Source: Oscillospiraceae bacterium (lineage in GTDB: Bacteria > Bacillota > Clostridia > Oscillospirales > Acutalibacteraceae). From it: DNA of 47,860 nucleotides. The stretch is taken from assembly GCA_015066065.1 (NCBI GenBank), contig SVPB01000004.1:1-47860 (forward strand), in the 5' to 3' direction. This document shows positions 31,973-41,840 of the stretch, in pieces. A model generated the notes under the pieces. The model was not told where the DNA came from. It made no database searches and saw only the letters and a list, made by a program, of their open reading frames with translations. Made by a program: the position numbers and the translations under genes. Position 1 is the stretch's first letter; each line of letters starts with the position of its first letter.

Positions 31973-34900
31973 TTACTTGTTGAACGTAATGGCAAATAGA
32001 TCAAAATGACAGCCCGGAAGGAAGATGAGATCGCAGTCAACGGTACCGGAAACGGAAACGGGGAAGGTAACCTCCGTATCGTTCTTTGAGAATGCGACCG
32101 TTACAATCTTTTCGCCTATCGAGAGACGGATGGAATCACGTTCGTTTCTTGTCCTTGCCTTGATGGTAATGGACGAGGTACCGTCCGTAAGATCGAGGGA
32201 TTTGAAGCCAACGGTTACATTGTTGCCGATCTTGTAAATGCCGTCCTCACGCTTTTCGTAGTCATCTCCGTAGATAACGTCGCAGTTGGCGGCGGAAATG
32301 CCGCTGTATGCCGGATTAATCGCGGTGCAGGAGAAGCTGCCAAAGGTGATGGAGGGACGGAATACGAACTTGATGTCGTGGAGCCCCGTAAGCTTTTTGT
32401 CAAGTGCGTAGGTGTTCGTGGAGTACATCCACCAATCACGATCGGGTGAAAAAACAAATTCCCCGATAAGCTCATCCCCGTTTTTGGTAACGTCATACAC
32501 ACGGAACGTTATTTCTTTTTCAAGAACACGGAGGAGGGAAACGCTGAGCGTGTCGGCACCGTATTGGCCAAAATCCACGTCACGGAAGAGCGAGTAGGCT
32601 TCGTCCGCAATGTAATGGATGCCGCCATTCGGTTCTTCGGCATTTTCGGCGGATTCTTCCGCAAGAACGGCGGCGACAGTGCTGTATGGGTTGATAAAAG
32701 GCTCTGCCACGCCGACAGCCTCCAAGCAGATATCCGAGCAAATCGCCGGGTAAGGAGTGCCGTTATCGGAAGAAACAAGGATGCGGAATTCGCCGTCCGC
32801 ATGGGCGGTGGCGAGGATTCCGTCCTCTGTTTTTTCAAGGGTTACGAGGTCTGTGGGAACGCCTTTGAAATACGCCTGGTACTCGAAGTTGTCAAAGGTG
32901 GCGTTTGCGGGATATTTTTTGCTCTTGATGACGGCCGTCGGGGCTTCCTTTGTGAGCTTTCTGGAACCAATGACCTCCAGGCCGATCTTGCGAAGCGGAA
33001 TTTCATGGATTTCGGGAGAGCAGGAACATTCTCCAACGATATCGATACCCACGGGCATTTCCGCCGGGAGAGCCTTAAGGGTGATCTTTTCTGTGGGAAG
33101 TTCGGGAGAGGAGACGGTGACTTCAATGTCGCCTTCCTTGCCGTTGGAGGCGATAATGGCGATAAGGCGGCCGGAGAACAGACGTCGGGAAGTGCCCTTA
33201 TAAGGCTCGCCATCGGTGGAGTCGCCGTTGTCAAGGCCGATAAGGCGGCCTGCACCGGAAACGGTCACATGCATTCGGCTGCGTGCATTGCCCACGAAGG
33301 TGCCAAATTCGTCAGCGACAGAGATGGCAAGATAAATGAGATCACGGCCGTCGGCGTTGAGAGTTTCCGTTTCGGGTTCGAGAACGATCTTGGCAGGGTC
33401 GTAGCAGGTCTTAACCTCGTCCCGTGCAACGACATTTCCGTCCTTATCGTAGGCGATGGCGGAAAGACAGCCCTTGACATAGGGTACTTTATAGAATTCG
33501 GAGATCTTGCGGCTTCCGACGGAGTGGTCGTGATCGAAGCTTCCTACCAGTTCACCATTGCAGTAAAGCTCGGAGCGAGCCGCATTCGAGTGAACGGTCA
33601 CGTCGATGATCTCCCCGTCGTTGAAATCCCACAGGGAAGGCGTGATATGGACCATGGGCGCTTTTTCGCCGTCGGTCCATTCTGCACGGTATGCGTAGTA
33701 GGAATCCTTCGGGAAGCCGGCGGTGTCGAGCTGCCCGAAAAAGGAGTTCTTGGTCGTGTAGGGGGTGGGCTCACCGATATAGTCAAAGCCGGTCCAGAGA
33801 TACTGACCTGCGCAGAATTCGGCTGCTCGGTCAAGCGTGATATTTTGTTCAGAGTTCAAAGAACCCCAGGATACGGTGCAGTTAAAGAGTGAGGAGCACT
33901 GATGGTCAAGATGCGTAACGGCTTTGTTTTCGTACGGGAAGTGATAAATGCCGCGGCTCTGGACGGTGGATGACGTTTCCGAACCGTAGATGCAATACGT
34001 AGGATACTTTTCGTGGTGTTCGGCATACAGGCGCTCGGCGTAGTTGTACCCTACGGTATCAATCTCAAGTGCGCACTTCTGCGCCCATTCGCTTGTCATT
34101 TGATTGGAGCCGATGGTGACAGCGGCGTTCTTTCTCGGGTCATACTTGCGCACTTCTTCGACAAGCATCTTTGTCACTTCAAGGCCACGTTCGTTGGTAG
34201 TATCGCCGATCTCGTTACCGAGACTCCACATAATGACGCACGGATGGTTTCTGTCACGGCAGATCCAGGATTTAACGTCTGTCTTATACCAATCCTTGAA
34301 GAAACGGGCATAGTCATAGGGGGTCTTATAGTTTTCCCACATATCAAAAGCTTCGTCGATAATGACGATGCCCATTTCGTCACAAAGCTCAACCAGTTCA
34401 ACGGCGGGCATATTGTGAGAGGTGCGGATGGAGTTGACGCCCATGCTCTTAAGCTTTCGGATCTTGCGACGAAGGGCGTTGGCATTGATGGCGGAACCGA
34501 GCGCACCGTTGTCGTGGTGTTCGCAGACGCCGTGGAGCTTGTAGCTTCTGCCGTTGATGAAAAAGCCCTTGTCGGTGGTAAATTCAATCGTGCGGAAACC
34601 GAATCTGTCCTCTTTTTCGTCGATGACAGTGCCGTCTTTGATAAGCTGAACCTTGAGGGTGTGCAGATACGGGTCTGCGGGATCCCAGAGCCGGGGTTCC
34701 TTTACGGACATAACAGCCGACGTACCGTTGGCGGTGGCGAGTATGTTCCCGTCTTTGTCACAGATGGCAAGGGCCACGTCGCCTTCGCCGATGATCTCGG
34801 TGTCAACATAAACCTTCCAGCCGTCGTCCTCCTTGACGGTTGAAATATAAACCCCGTCTGAGGGAATTCTTGATTCGGGTGCGGAAATGAGCCATACACG

Positions 34901-35302
34901 GCGATAGATGCCGGCGCCGGAATACCAACGGGTATTGGGGTTCTGATAGACACAGCGGACAACGATCTCGTTTTTGCCATCACGCAGGGCGGCGGTGATG
35001 TCGGCTTCAAAGGTGGAATATCCGTATTTCCATTCGAAAACAGCTTCGCCGTTTACGAATACGGTGGATTCCATATAAACGCCTTCAAACCGGAGGATGG
35101 TTCGCTTGCCGTCGGGGGTATGGTCAAGCGTTCTCTTGTACCAGCCTTCACCTTCACGGTAGAGACCGTACACGTCATATATCATATAATCATGAGGGAT
35201 CTCAACGGGAGCAAACTCACCCGAAAGAGCATTCTCATAAGAGGTGCCGAGGGGGGCTTCCCGAAAGCGCCAGCCGTCACAGAAAAGTGTCCATTGTGTC
35301 AT
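31973..35302 (-). CDS. GH2 glycoside hydrolase, beta-galactosidase-like
   Basis: The 1109-residue enzyme has the GH2 order: sugar-binding domain (about 1-140), Ig-like domain (150-240), TIM barrel with acid/base Glu364 (WSLGNEIGD) and nucleophile Glu442 (CIYGSETSS), then Ig-like and further beta domains. The pattern YLWTGFDYIGEPTPYTTK is typical of the beta-galactosidase/glucuronidase branch with a C-terminal Ig-like part. No signal peptide is seen. GGGAGG lies before ATG 35302; the frame extends upstream. Base use is visibly lower in GC than the neighbours, and the gene lies between 31-bp direct repeats, signs of transfer. Confidence 0.9.
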   Translation of the reverse strand: MTQWTLFCDGWRFREAPLGTSYENALSGEFAPVEIPHDYMIYDVYGLYREGEGWYKRTLDHTPDGKRTILRFEGVYMESTVFVNGEAVFEWKYGYSTFEADITAALRDGKNEIVVRCVYQNPNTRWYSGAGIYRRVWLISAPESRIPSDGVYISTVKEDDGWKVYVDTEIIGEGDVALAICDKDGNILATANGTSAVMSVKEPRLWDPADPYLHTLKVQLIKDGTVIDEKEDRFGFRTIEFTTDKGFFINGRSYKLHGVCEHHDNGALGSAINANALRRKIRKLKSMGVNSIRTSHNMPAVELVELCDEMGIVIIDEAFDMWENYKTPYDYARFFKDWYKTDVKSWICRDRNHPCVIMWSLGNEIGDTTNERGLEVTKMLVEEVRKYDPRKNAAVTIGSNQMTSEWAQKCALEIDTVGYNYAERLYAEHHEKYPTYCIYGSETSSTVQSRGIYHFPYENKAVTHLDHQCSSLFNCTVSWGSLNSEQNITLDRAAEFCAGQYLWTGFDYIGEPTPYTTKNSFFGQLDTAGFPKDSYYAYRAEWTDGEKAPMVHITPSLWDFNDGEIIDVTVHSNAARSELYCNGELVGSFDHDHSVGSRKISEFYKVPYVKGCLSAIAYDKDGNVVARDEVKTCYDPAKIVLEPETETLNADGRDLIYLAISVADEFGTFVGNARSRMHVTVSGAGRLIGLDNGDSTDGEPYKGTSRRLFSGRLIAIIASNGKEGDIEVTVSSPELPTEKITLKALPAEMPVGIDIVGECSCSPEIHEIPLRKIGLEVIGSRKLTKEAPTAVIKSKKYPANATFDNFEYQAYFKGVPTDLVTLEKTEDGILATAHADGEFRILVSSDNGTPYPAICSDICLEAVGVAEPFINPYSTVAAVLAEESAENAEEPNGGIHYIADEAYSLFRDVDFGQYGADTLSVSLLRVLEKEITFRVYDVTKNGDELIGEFVFSPDRDWWMYSTNTYALDKKLTGLHDIKFVFRPSITFGSFSCTAINPAYSGISAANCDVIYGDDYEKREDGIYKIGNNVTVGFKSLDLTDGTSSITIKARTRNERDSIRLSIGEKIVTVAFSKNDTEVTFPVSVSGTVDCDLIFLPGCHFDLFAITFNK

Positions 35303-35385
35303 AATATGCCTCCCAATACGTGCTATTTTCGATCTGCCGTGATGCTCACGGACTTTTGTTGTGATTGATGAGTGAGAGCTACCCT

Positions 35386-35416
35386 GCACAGCGTTTGTCA
35401 GTTTAGTCTTCCCTTT
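35386..35416. repeat. 31-bp direct repeat, right copy, at the CNNM-type gene end
   Basis: This copy matches the left one except at one position. It contains the stop codon and last codons of the CNNM-type gene (35403 onward), so it is the likely original and the left copy the duplicate. Confidence 0.92.
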
Positions 35417-36647
35417 CTTCATCGGTCACCGGGGTGACGCAGATCTCCAAGGGGCGGTTCTGCTCGATCTGGGTGACCACCACCGACAGGCCGTCGGCGG
35501 TAAAGGCATCCCCCACCGCCGGGATGGAGCCCAGGGCCTCCATGACCCAGCCGCTGACGGTGGCGGCATCGCACGCGGTACGGGTGCCGAAGTGGTTCAT
35601 CATATCCTCCAGCACGGTACTGCACAGCACCACGCTGGAGCCGTCCTCCCCGTCCCGGATGTTCTCGATCACGTCGTCGTGCTCGTCCCAGATATCGCCC
35701 ACCAGCTCCTCCAGGATATCCTCCATGGTGACGATACCCAGGGTGCCGCCGTACTCGTCGGACACGATGGCGATGTGGGCTTTCTCCTCCTGCATCTGCC
35801 GCAGCAGCAGGCGGATCTTAATGGTGGGCGGCACAAAGAAAGCCGGCTGCATGACGGTGGCCGGGCCGGCGTTGCGCTCCAGGCAATCCTTGAGATGCAC
35901 CACGCCCACGATGTGGTCCATGGTCTCCTCGTACACCGGCAGACGGGAGTAGCCGGTGTCCGCAAACACCGCCGCCAGCTCCTCGGGGGTGGCGTCCACC
36001 GGGATGCCGGTCACGTCCACCCGGGGGATGAGGATATCCAACGCACCCCGGTCGTTAAAGGCGATGACCCGGCGGATGAGGTCACTCTCCTGCTCGTTGA
36101 GAGAGCCGCCCTGCTCCGCCTCGTCCACGATGGTCAGCAGCTCCTCCTCGGTGACCGAGGCCTCTGCCTTGGGCTTGAACAAGAGGTTCATCAGCTTTTT
36201 CCACAGGGTGAAAAACAGGTTGATGGGGTACAGCAGGTAAACGATCAGCGTCAGGATCGGGGCGGAGAACATAGCAAACCCCTCGGCGTGGTCCTTGGCT
36301 AAGCTCTTGGGGCTTATCTCGCCAAAGATCAGCACCACCACCGTGGACACGATGGTGGACACGGTCGCACCCAGGCTCTCGCCGTACAGATCCACAAAGA
36401 ACAAGGTGGCGATAGACGTCAGCAGGATGTTGACGATGTTGTTGCCCACCAGGATGGTGGACAGCAGCCGGTCGTAGTTCTCCGACAGCCGCAGCACCCG
36501 GGCGGCACGCCGGTTGCCGGCATCCGCCATGTTCTTGACTCGAATACGGTTAATGGACGAAAAAGCGGTCTCGGTGGCGGAAAAATAGCCGGAAAAAATC
36601 ACCAGCACCACCATAAAAAAGATCGTTCGTATACTGTCCGGGTCCAT
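35403..36647 (-). CDS. CNNM/CorC-type membrane protein with CBS domains
   Basis: The 414-residue protein has an N-terminal DUF21-type membrane domain (about 1-130, with SGYFSATETAFSSINRIRVK and ILVGNNIVNILL), a pair of CBS domains (about 190-310, DRGALDILIPRVDVTGIPVD) and a C-terminal CorC/HlyC domain (about 325-414). Members act in magnesium or cobalt homeostasis. ATG 36647 with GGAGG 11 bases ahead is taken as start; the frame extends further upstream. The 3' end overlaps the right 31-bp repeat. The substrate ion is inferred from family, not shown. Confidence 0.9.
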   Translation of the reverse strand: MDPDSIRTIFFMVVLVIFSGYFSATETAFSSINRIRVKNMADAGNRRAARVLRLSENYDRLLSTILVGNNIVNILLTSIATLFFVDLYGESLGATVSTIVSTVVVLIFGEISPKSLAKDHAEGFAMFSAPILTLIVYLLYPINLFFTLWKKLMNLLFKPKAEASVTEEELLTIVDEAEQGGSLNEQESDLIRRVIAFNDRGALDILIPRVDVTGIPVDATPEELAAVFADTGYSRLPVYEETMDHIVGVVHLKDCLERNAGPATVMQPAFFVPPTIKIRLLLRQMQEEKAHIAIVSDEYGGTLGIVTMEDILEELVGDIWDEHDDVIENIRDGEDGSSVVLCSTVLEDMMNHFGTRTACDAATVSGWVMEALGSIPAVGDAFTADGLSVVVTQIEQNRPLEICVTPVTDEERED

Positions 36648-36739
36648 GATAAGGAAAACCTCCACTATAAAAGATTCGGTATAGCTGACTATACTCGGTG
36701 TCATTGTAGCAAATAAAGGGGAAAAAGTCCAGCCTTTTC

Positions 36740-36768
36740 GCATATTTACTCCGGTTTCGGGGAAAATA
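36740..36768 (+). promoter_or_regulatory. Possible forespore promoter of spoVAE
   Basis: GCATA (36740-36744) followed 14 bases later by GGGGAAAATA (36759-36768), which fits the sigma-F -10 pattern GGNRANANTR, or 17 bases later by GAAAATA for sigma-G. spoVA genes are forespore-expressed in Bacillus. The match is suggestive only. Confidence 0.4.
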
Positions 36769-36791
36769 CCGGCGAAAAGGAGGCGCTTGCG

Positions 36792-37154
36792 ATGGATGTG
36801 TGGATGCTGGCAAAAGCGTTTGCGGTGGGAGGCTTATTGTGCGTGGTGGGACAGCTGCTCATTGACTATACTCAGTTCACCCCGGCCCGGATTCTGGTGG
36901 GCTACGTCACCGCCGGGGTGGGGCTGACCGCCGTGGGGCTGTATGAGCCTCTGGTCAAATGGGCCGGGTGCGGCGCTACCGTGCCTCTGTCCGGCTTTGG
37001 TTACACCTTAGCCAAAGGGGTGCAGGAGGCGGTGGCCACCGACGGCATCGCCGGGGCGCTCACCGGAGGGTTGACCGGCACCGCCGGGGGCATCGCCGCC
37101 GCTATTTTCTTCGGTCTGCTGTGTGCGCTGGTGGCCCGATCGGGGAGCAAATAA
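36792..37154 (+). CDS. spoVAE: Stage V sporulation protein AE-type (SpoVAE)
   Basis: The 120-residue, four-segment membrane protein has the SpoVAC/SpoVAE family motifs VVGQLLIDYTQFTPARIL, GLYEPLVKWAGCGATVPL and SGFGYTLAKGVQEAV. SpoVA proteins form the channel in the inner forespore membrane through which calcium dipicolinate enters and leaves the spore. AAGGAGG lies about 8 bases before the ATG. It stands alone: no spoVAC or spoVAD is beside it, which is unusual, as these genes usually form an operon. A terminator follows. Confidence 0.92.
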   Translation: MDVWMLAKAFAVGGLLCVVGQLLIDYTQFTPARILVGYVTAGVGLTAVGLYEPLVKWAGCGATVPLSGFGYTLAKGVQEAVATDGIAGALTGGLTGTAGGIAAAIFFGLLCALVARSGSK

Positions 37155-37161
37155 CCGCAAA

Positions 37162-37189
37162 AAAAGCCACGGACTCGTCCGTGGCTTTT
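37162..37189 (+). terminator. Terminator between spoVAE and Nudix gene
   Basis: AAAAGCCACGGA (37162-37173) pairs with TCCGTGGCTTTT (37178-37189) around CTCG. A-rich and T-rich flanks allow termination from both strands, which fits the convergent genes. Confidence 0.93.
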
Positions 37190-37192
37190 GTC

Positions 37193-37666
37193 TTATATCG
37201 TCATTTTTTCTCCGTTCAGCTTGGCCTCCACCAAGGTATCCCCCTCGTAGCAAAGCTTGAGGCTAAAGAACGGCGCTTCCTCGGCCAACAGCTTGAGGAA
37301 CAGCCGATCCCCCTCCCAGGTAGGCAGGGTGGGCACCCGGGCGTCGTCCACCCATTCGAGGACGCCCTCGTCGCAGGCCTGCAGGGTGCCGGTAAAGCCA
37401 TCGGCGGTGTAGAGGTGCATATACTCGGTCTCCCACTCGTCCGACACAAAGGTCACCAGCCCCCGGTACCGGTACCGGGTCAAGGTCAGGCCGGTCTCCT
37501 CACGAACCTCCCGGACAAGACATTCCTCCGGGCTTTCCTTCTCCTCCAGCTTGCCCCCCACCCCGATCCATTTGTCCCGGTTGAGGTCGTTTTCCTTCTT
37601 GATCCGATGGAGCAGCAGGGTCTGTCCCCGGTGGTTGTGGATGTAACACAAGGTGGTATTGCGCAT
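37193..37666 (-). CDS. Nudix hydrolase, MutT-like
   Basis: The 157-residue protein carries a full Nudix box, GGKLEEKESPEECLVREV followed by REETGL (GX5EX7REUXEEXGU), so it is expected to hydrolyse nucleoside diphosphates linked to another moiety; an 8-oxo-dGTP-type substrate is a reasonable guess. ATG 37666 has AGGTG 6-7 bases ahead and is chosen over the GTG at 37675 that immediately follows the previous stop. It is the second of two coupled minus-strand genes. Length fits small MutT-type enzymes. Confidence 0.88.
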   Translation of the reverse strand: MRNTTLCYIHNHRGQTLLLHRIKKENDLNRDKWIGVGGKLEEKESPEECLVREVREETGLTLTRYRYRGLVTFVSDEWETEYMHLYTADGFTGTLQACDEGVLEWVDDARVPTLPTWEGDRLFLKLLAEEAPFFSLKLCYEGDTLVEAKLNGEKMTI

Positions 37667-37675
37667 ACGGATCAC

Positions 37676-38062
37676 CTACCAAAAAAATGCCTTAAACTCA
37701 TGGCGGCACCGACCGCAGGTGACGGTGCGGCGCCCCCGTTTGACCGGCAGACGCAGCTGCGCCCGGCACCGGGGACACCGGCGATACCGGTACCGCCGCA
37801 CGTCCCGTATCCGGCTCCAGAAGCGCAGCCAGGCGGCATTCTCCGCCTGACGGCGAGGGATGTCCCGGGACAGACTGCGGTAGAACGCCCACAGCACCGC
37901 CCCCAGACTCAGGCTGTTGAGCAGCAGGCCCACCCGGCCGCCCACCAGCACACCGGCCATCCAGATGACCAGATAGATCACCAGCAGCACCGTGTTGAGG
38001 GTGTCGTTGCCGTAACGGCCGGCCATAAAGCGCATCAGCGCATAGCGTAAACGCATAAACAT
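37676..38062 (-). CDS. Membrane protein with C-terminal zinc ribbon
   Basis: The 128-residue protein has a basic N-terminus (MFMRLRYALMRFMAGRYG), two hydrophobic segments (about 21-45 and 46-62), and a C-terminal CPRC ... CGRC zinc ribbon in a very arginine-rich region. I read it as a small membrane protein with a cytoplasmic zinc ribbon; the family is common in Clostridia but has no assigned function. ATG 38062 is preferred, with GGAG 8 bases ahead; ATG 38077 is a possible longer start. It is followed by the Nudix gene with no gap. Confidence 0.75.
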   Translation of the reverse strand: MFMRLRYALMRFMAGRYGNDTLNTVLLVIYLVIWMAGVLVGGRVGLLLNSLSLGAVLWAFYRSLSRDIPRRQAENAAWLRFWSRIRDVRRYRYRRCPRCRAQLRLPVKRGRRTVTCGRCRHEFKAFFW

Positions 38063-38140
38063 AGCTCTCTCCTCCATCCACGGCTATTATACGTCATAAT
38101 TATGAACAAACCCGGACGGAATTGTAAATTTATTAGCGTA

Positions 38141-38201
38141 GGGTGACATGAATGACCTGAACCAGCCGCTTTGGGGCTGGTTCGGGTTATCCGTGTCACC
38201 G
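38141..38201. mobile_element. MITE-like element, copy 2 (61 bp, ends only)
   Basis: GGGTGACATGAATGACC on the left and GGGTTATCCGTGTCACC on the right enclose only a short hairpin (CCAGCCGCTTTGGGGCTGG). TA flanks both sides (38139-38140; 38202-38203); the last C is changed to G. It supplies the stop codon of the glutamine synthetase gene. Confidence 0.85.
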
Positions 38202-40292
38202 TACCGAGAACAAAATATCACCGTAGCTGGGGAAGGGCCAGCGATCCTTGGCCACCAGCACCTCCAGACCGTCGGCGGCCTGCCGCAGGGCTTCCATGGC
38301 CGGGATGATCTCATCCCGGTAGAAGTTGGCCACCATCTGGCCATCCCCCGTGAGGGCGTCCGCTGCGGCGAGCCGGTCACGCAAGGTCTGCAGGTTTTGG
38401 CACAGGGTGCCGGTCAGGGTATGCACCCGGGTGAGCAGCTCCTCCTCCGCCGCACAATCCAAGGTGGCGATGGCGGCTTTTTTGGCCACGATGGTCTCCG
38501 CCAGCTCCCGGCCGTAGCGCACCACCGCCGGGACAATGTCCTTCTGGGTCATGCTGACCATGGTGTGCGCCTCGATGTGCAGTACCTTGGCGTAGGTTTC
38601 CAGATTGACCTCGTACCGGGAGCGCAGCTCGGTGGCGTTGTATACCCGGTACTTCTCATACAGCGCCACGTTCTTCTCATGCACCAGATAGGGCAGGCAA
38701 TCGGGGGTGGTGGGCAGGTTGAGCAGACCCCGGTGGGCCGCCTCCTGCAGCCACGCATCGTCGTAGCCGTTGCCGTTGAAGATGATGCGCTTGTGCTCCT
38801 TGATGGTGCGGCGGATCAGGGTATCCAGCGCCGCCTGAAAATCCTCTGCCCCCTCCAGCTGGGTGGCAAAGTCATCCAGCACGCTGGCCACGGCGGTGTT
38901 CAGCACCACGTTGGGGCCGGACACCGATTTGGAAGAGCCCAGCATACGGAACTCAAACTTGTTGCCGGTAAAGGCGAAGGGAGAGGTGCGGTTGCGGTCG
39001 GTGGTGTCCTTGGGGAACCGGGGCAGGGTATGCACCCCGACCTTCATGATGACCTTCTCGTTGGCATCGTAGGCGGTGCCCTGCTCAATGGCCTCCAGGA
39101 TGGCGGTCAGCTCATCCCCCAGGAAGATGGAAACCACCGCCGGAGGCGCTTCCGCCGCCCCCAACCGATGATCGTTGCCGGCGCCGGCCACGCTGATGCG
39201 CAGCAGATCCTGGTACTCGTCCACCGCCCGGATGACCGCGCAGAGGAACAGCAGGAACTGGGCGTTCTGGTGGGGGGTCTCCCCCGGCTCCAGCAGGTTA
39301 ACGCCGGTGTCGGTGGACAGCGACCAGTTGTTATGCTTGCCGCTGCCGTTGACCCCGGCAAAGGGCTTTTCGTGTAAGAGACACACCATCCCGTGCCGGG
39401 CGGCCACCTTCTTCATCAGCTCCATCGCCAGCTGGTTGTGGTCGGCGGCAATGTTGGTGGTGGTGAAGATGGGCGCCATCTCGTGCTGTGCCGGGGCGGC
39501 CTCGTTGTGCTCGGTCTTGGACAGCACGCCCAGCTTCCACAGCTCCTCGTCCAGGTCACGCATGTAGGCGGACACCCGGCTCTTGATCGCACCAAAGTAG
39601 TGGTCGTCCAGCTCCTGTCCCTTGGACGGACGGGCGCCAAACAAGGTGCGCCCGGTGTTGATCAGATCCTTGCGCCGGTCGTACATGGCCTTGTCAATGA
39701 GGAAGTATTCCTGCTCCGGGCCCACGGTGGTGCGCACCATGGTCACGTCCTCGTTGCCAAAGAGCCTGACCACACGCAGGGCCTGCTTGCTGACCACCTC
39801 CATGGAACGCAGGAGAGGGGTCTTTTCGTCCAGGGCTTCTCCCCCGAAGGAGCAGAAGGCGGTGGGGATGCACAGGGTCTCGTCCTTGATAAAGGCATAG
39901 GAGGTGGGGTCCCAGGCGGTGTAGCCCCGGGCCTCAAAGGTGGAACGCAGACCGCCGTTGGGGAAGGAGGAGGCGTCCGGCTCGCCCTTGATAAGCTCCT
40001 TGCCGGAAAACTCCATGATCACCCGGCCACCCTCGGCAGGGGTGATAAAGCTGTCGTGCTTCTCCGCCGTGATGCCGGTCATGGGCTGGAACCAATGGGT
40101 GTAGTGGGTAGCCCCCTTCTCGATGGCCCAATCCTTCATGACGTTGGCCACCACGCTGGCCACGTTGGGGTCCAGATGCTTGCCGTTCTGCATGGTGCGG
40201 CGCAGGGCCTGGTAGGTCTCCTGGGGCAGGCGCTCCTGCATGACCTCATCGTTAAACACCATACTGCCAAACAGCTCGGGAATGTTGCGCAT
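38196..40292 (-). CDS. glnN: Type III glutamine synthetase
   Basis: The 698-residue protein is a type III glutamine synthetase, which joins ammonia to glutamate using ATP and is common in gut anaerobes. Family features are [18 protein letters not shown] near the start, [30 protein letters not shown] and [14 protein letters not shown]. The start at ATG 40292 has GAGGAG ahead; the frame extends upstream. The final codons (Val-Arg) and TGA stop come from MITE copy 2, but the normal end (PSYGDILF) is complete. The symporter upstream may be transcribed separately. Confidence 0.95.
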   Translation of the reverse strand: MRNIPELFGSMVFNDEVMQERLPQETYQALRRTMQNGKHLDPNVASVVANVMKDWAIEKGATHYTHWFQPMTGITAEKHDSFITPAEGGRVIMEFSGKELIKGEPDASSFPNGGLRSTFEARGYTAWDPTSYAFIKDETLCIPTAFCSFGGEALDEKTPLLRSMEVVSKQALRVVRLFGNEDVTMVRTTVGPEQEYFLIDKAMYDRRKDLINTGRTLFGARPSKGQELDDHYFGAIKSRVSAYMRDLDEELWKLGVLSKTEHNEAAPAQHEMAPIFTTTNIAADHNQLAMELMKKVAARHGMVCLLHEKPFAGVNGSGKHNNWSLSTDTGVNLLEPGETPHQNAQFLLFLCAVIRAVDEYQDLLRISVAGAGNDHRLGAAEAPPAVVSIFLGDELTAILEAIEQGTAYDANEKVIMKVGVHTLPRFPKDTTDRNRTSPFAFTGNKFEFRMLGSSKSVSGPNVVLNTAVASVLDDFATQLEGAEDFQAALDTLIRRTIKEHKRIIFNGNGYDDAWLQEAAHRGLLNLPTTPDCLPYLVHEKNVALYEKYRVYNATELRSRYEVNLETYAKVLHIEAHTMVSMTQKDIVPAVVRYGRELAETIVAKKAAIATLDCAAEEELLTRVHTLTGTLCQNLQTLRDRLAAADALTGDGQMVANFYRDEIIPAMEALRQAADGLEVLVAKDRWPFPSYGDILFSVR

Positions 40293-40376
40293 ATCGTCAT
40301 CTCCTCGATGGAAAGAAAAATTTTCACGCATACATTATACTCATGTTATTTCCCCTTGTCAACCCCGTGAACGCCT

Positions 40377-40416
40377 GCAAAAAGAAGCGGAGCGCCCTCC
40401 CGGACACTCCGCTTCT
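40377..40416 (-). terminator. Terminator of symporter gene
   Basis: AGAAGCGGAG (40383-40392) and CTCCGCTTCT (40407-40416) form the stem; on the minus strand TTCTTTTTG follows. Confidence 0.85.
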
Positions 40417-40419
40417 CTC

Positions 40420-41826
40420 TTATTCCTCGTTCCAGTAATCCGTCTGGTGGGGCAGGCCCACGTCCTTGGCCCGGAAGGTGATCTTCCCCCCGGCCTTCCG
40501 CTGTTTTTCGTAGTCCCGGAGGGCACGGATGGCGTACCGGCCCAGATACAGGATGATGGGCATGTTGATCAGGGTCATGCCGCCCATGGTGATGTCCGCA
40601 ATCCCCCACAAGAGGTCAGCGCTTAGACCGGCCCCCACAAAGATGACCAGCGAGGCGGCCACGTAGCAGGCGTTACGCACCCGACGGGTGGGCTCCTTGC
40701 CGCACAGGTAGTTGATGGTCTTGTCCACGTAGTAGAGGTTGCCCAGCAGGGTGGTGAAGGCAAACAGCGCCATGGCCACCGTAATAAAGAGAGGGCCAAG
40801 GCTGCCCAGGCTGGCGCTGAGCGCCCGTTGCACGTAGGCGGCGGCCTCACCGCTGGTGGTAGCCGGCGCCACCCCGGAGGTCATGCACATCAGGGCGGTA
40901 GCGGTGCATACCAGCAGGGTGTCAATGAACACCGACAGCACCTGCACCAGCCCCTGCTTGGCCGGGTGGGATACCTCCGCGGAGGCGGAGGCGTTGGGTG
41001 CCGAGCCTACGCCGGCCTCGTTGGAGAACAGCCCTCGCTTGATGCCGTACATCACGCAGGAGCCGCCAAAGCCCCCAAAGATGGCCTGCCCGTCAAAGGC
41101 CCCCACAAAGATCTGCCGGAACACCCCCGGGAGCATATCGGCGTTTAGGACGGTGATGATCAGCGCCACCAGAATATACAGCGCCCCCATCACCGGCACC
41201 AGCAGGCTGGTGACCCCCACGATCCGCTTGCCGCCGCCGATGAGACAGTACCCCACCAGCAGGGCCACCGCCAGCCCGATGATCCACGGGGTAGCACCGG
41301 CGTCATAAAAGCCGTACACCGAGAAGGTGGCCTGCAGGTTGTAGGAGGCCAGCATGTTAAACCCGAACCCGTAGGTCAGGATGAGAAACACCGAAAACAA
41401 GATGGCCGGCCACCGGCGCCCCGTGGCCGCCTGGATATAGTACGCCGGGCCGCCGTAGCAGCCGTCGGTGCCACGCTTCTTGTAGATCTGGGCCAGGGTG
41501 CTTTCCACAAAGGCGGAGGCCGCCCCTATGATGGCGATGACCCACATCCAGAACACACTGCCAAAGCCTCCCAGACACAACGCCGTCGCCACACCGATGA
41601 TGTTACCGGTGCCCACCCGGGAGGCGGTGGACACCATCAGCGCCTGAAAGGAGGAGACGCCGTTTTTATCGGTTTTTTCGGTGACCGCCTTAAACTGCTG
41701 ACCCAGCAGTCGAAACTGCGCAAACCGGGTGCGGATGGTAAAGTATAGCCCCCCTGCCACCAGCAGGATGAGCAGCACGTAGCTGTACAGGGCTTCGTTG
41801 GTAAGGCTAATGATCTTCTCAAGCAT
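40420..41826 (-). CDS. Alanine/glycine:cation symporter (AGCS family)
   Basis: The 468-residue protein has about ten membrane segments and the AGCS pattern: SYVLLILLVAGGLYFTIRTR at the start, ASRVGTGNIIGVATALCLGG (substrate and cation site), KRGTDGCYGGPAYYI, and FSNEAGVGSAPNASASAEV. It imports alanine or glycine with sodium. ATG 41826 is preceded by AAGGAG formed at the junction with MITE copy 3. It lies upstream of glutamine synthetase in reading direction, a nitrogen-related pairing, but a terminator separates them. Confidence 0.92.
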   Translation of the reverse strand: MLEKIISLTNEALYSYVLLILLVAGGLYFTIRTRFAQFRLLGQQFKAVTEKTDKNGVSSFQALMVSTASRVGTGNIIGVATALCLGGFGSVFWMWVIAIIGAASAFVESTLAQIYKKRGTDGCYGGPAYYIQAATGRRWPAILFSVFLILTYGFGFNMLASYNLQATFSVYGFYDAGATPWIIGLAVALLVGYCLIGGGKRIVGVTSLLVPVMGALYILVALIITVLNADMLPGVFRQIFVGAFDGQAIFGGFGGSCVMYGIKRGLFSNEAGVGSAPNASASAEVSHPAKQGLVQVLSVFIDTLLVCTATALMCMTSGVAPATTSGEAAAYVQRALSASLGSLGPLFITVAMALFAFTTLLGNLYYVDKTINYLCGKEPTRRVRNACYVAASLVIFVGAGLSADLLWGIADITMGGMTLINMPIILYLGRYAIRALRDYEKQRKAGGKITFRAKDVGLPHQTDYWNEE

Positions 41827-41840
41827 AGTCGTTCTCCTTA

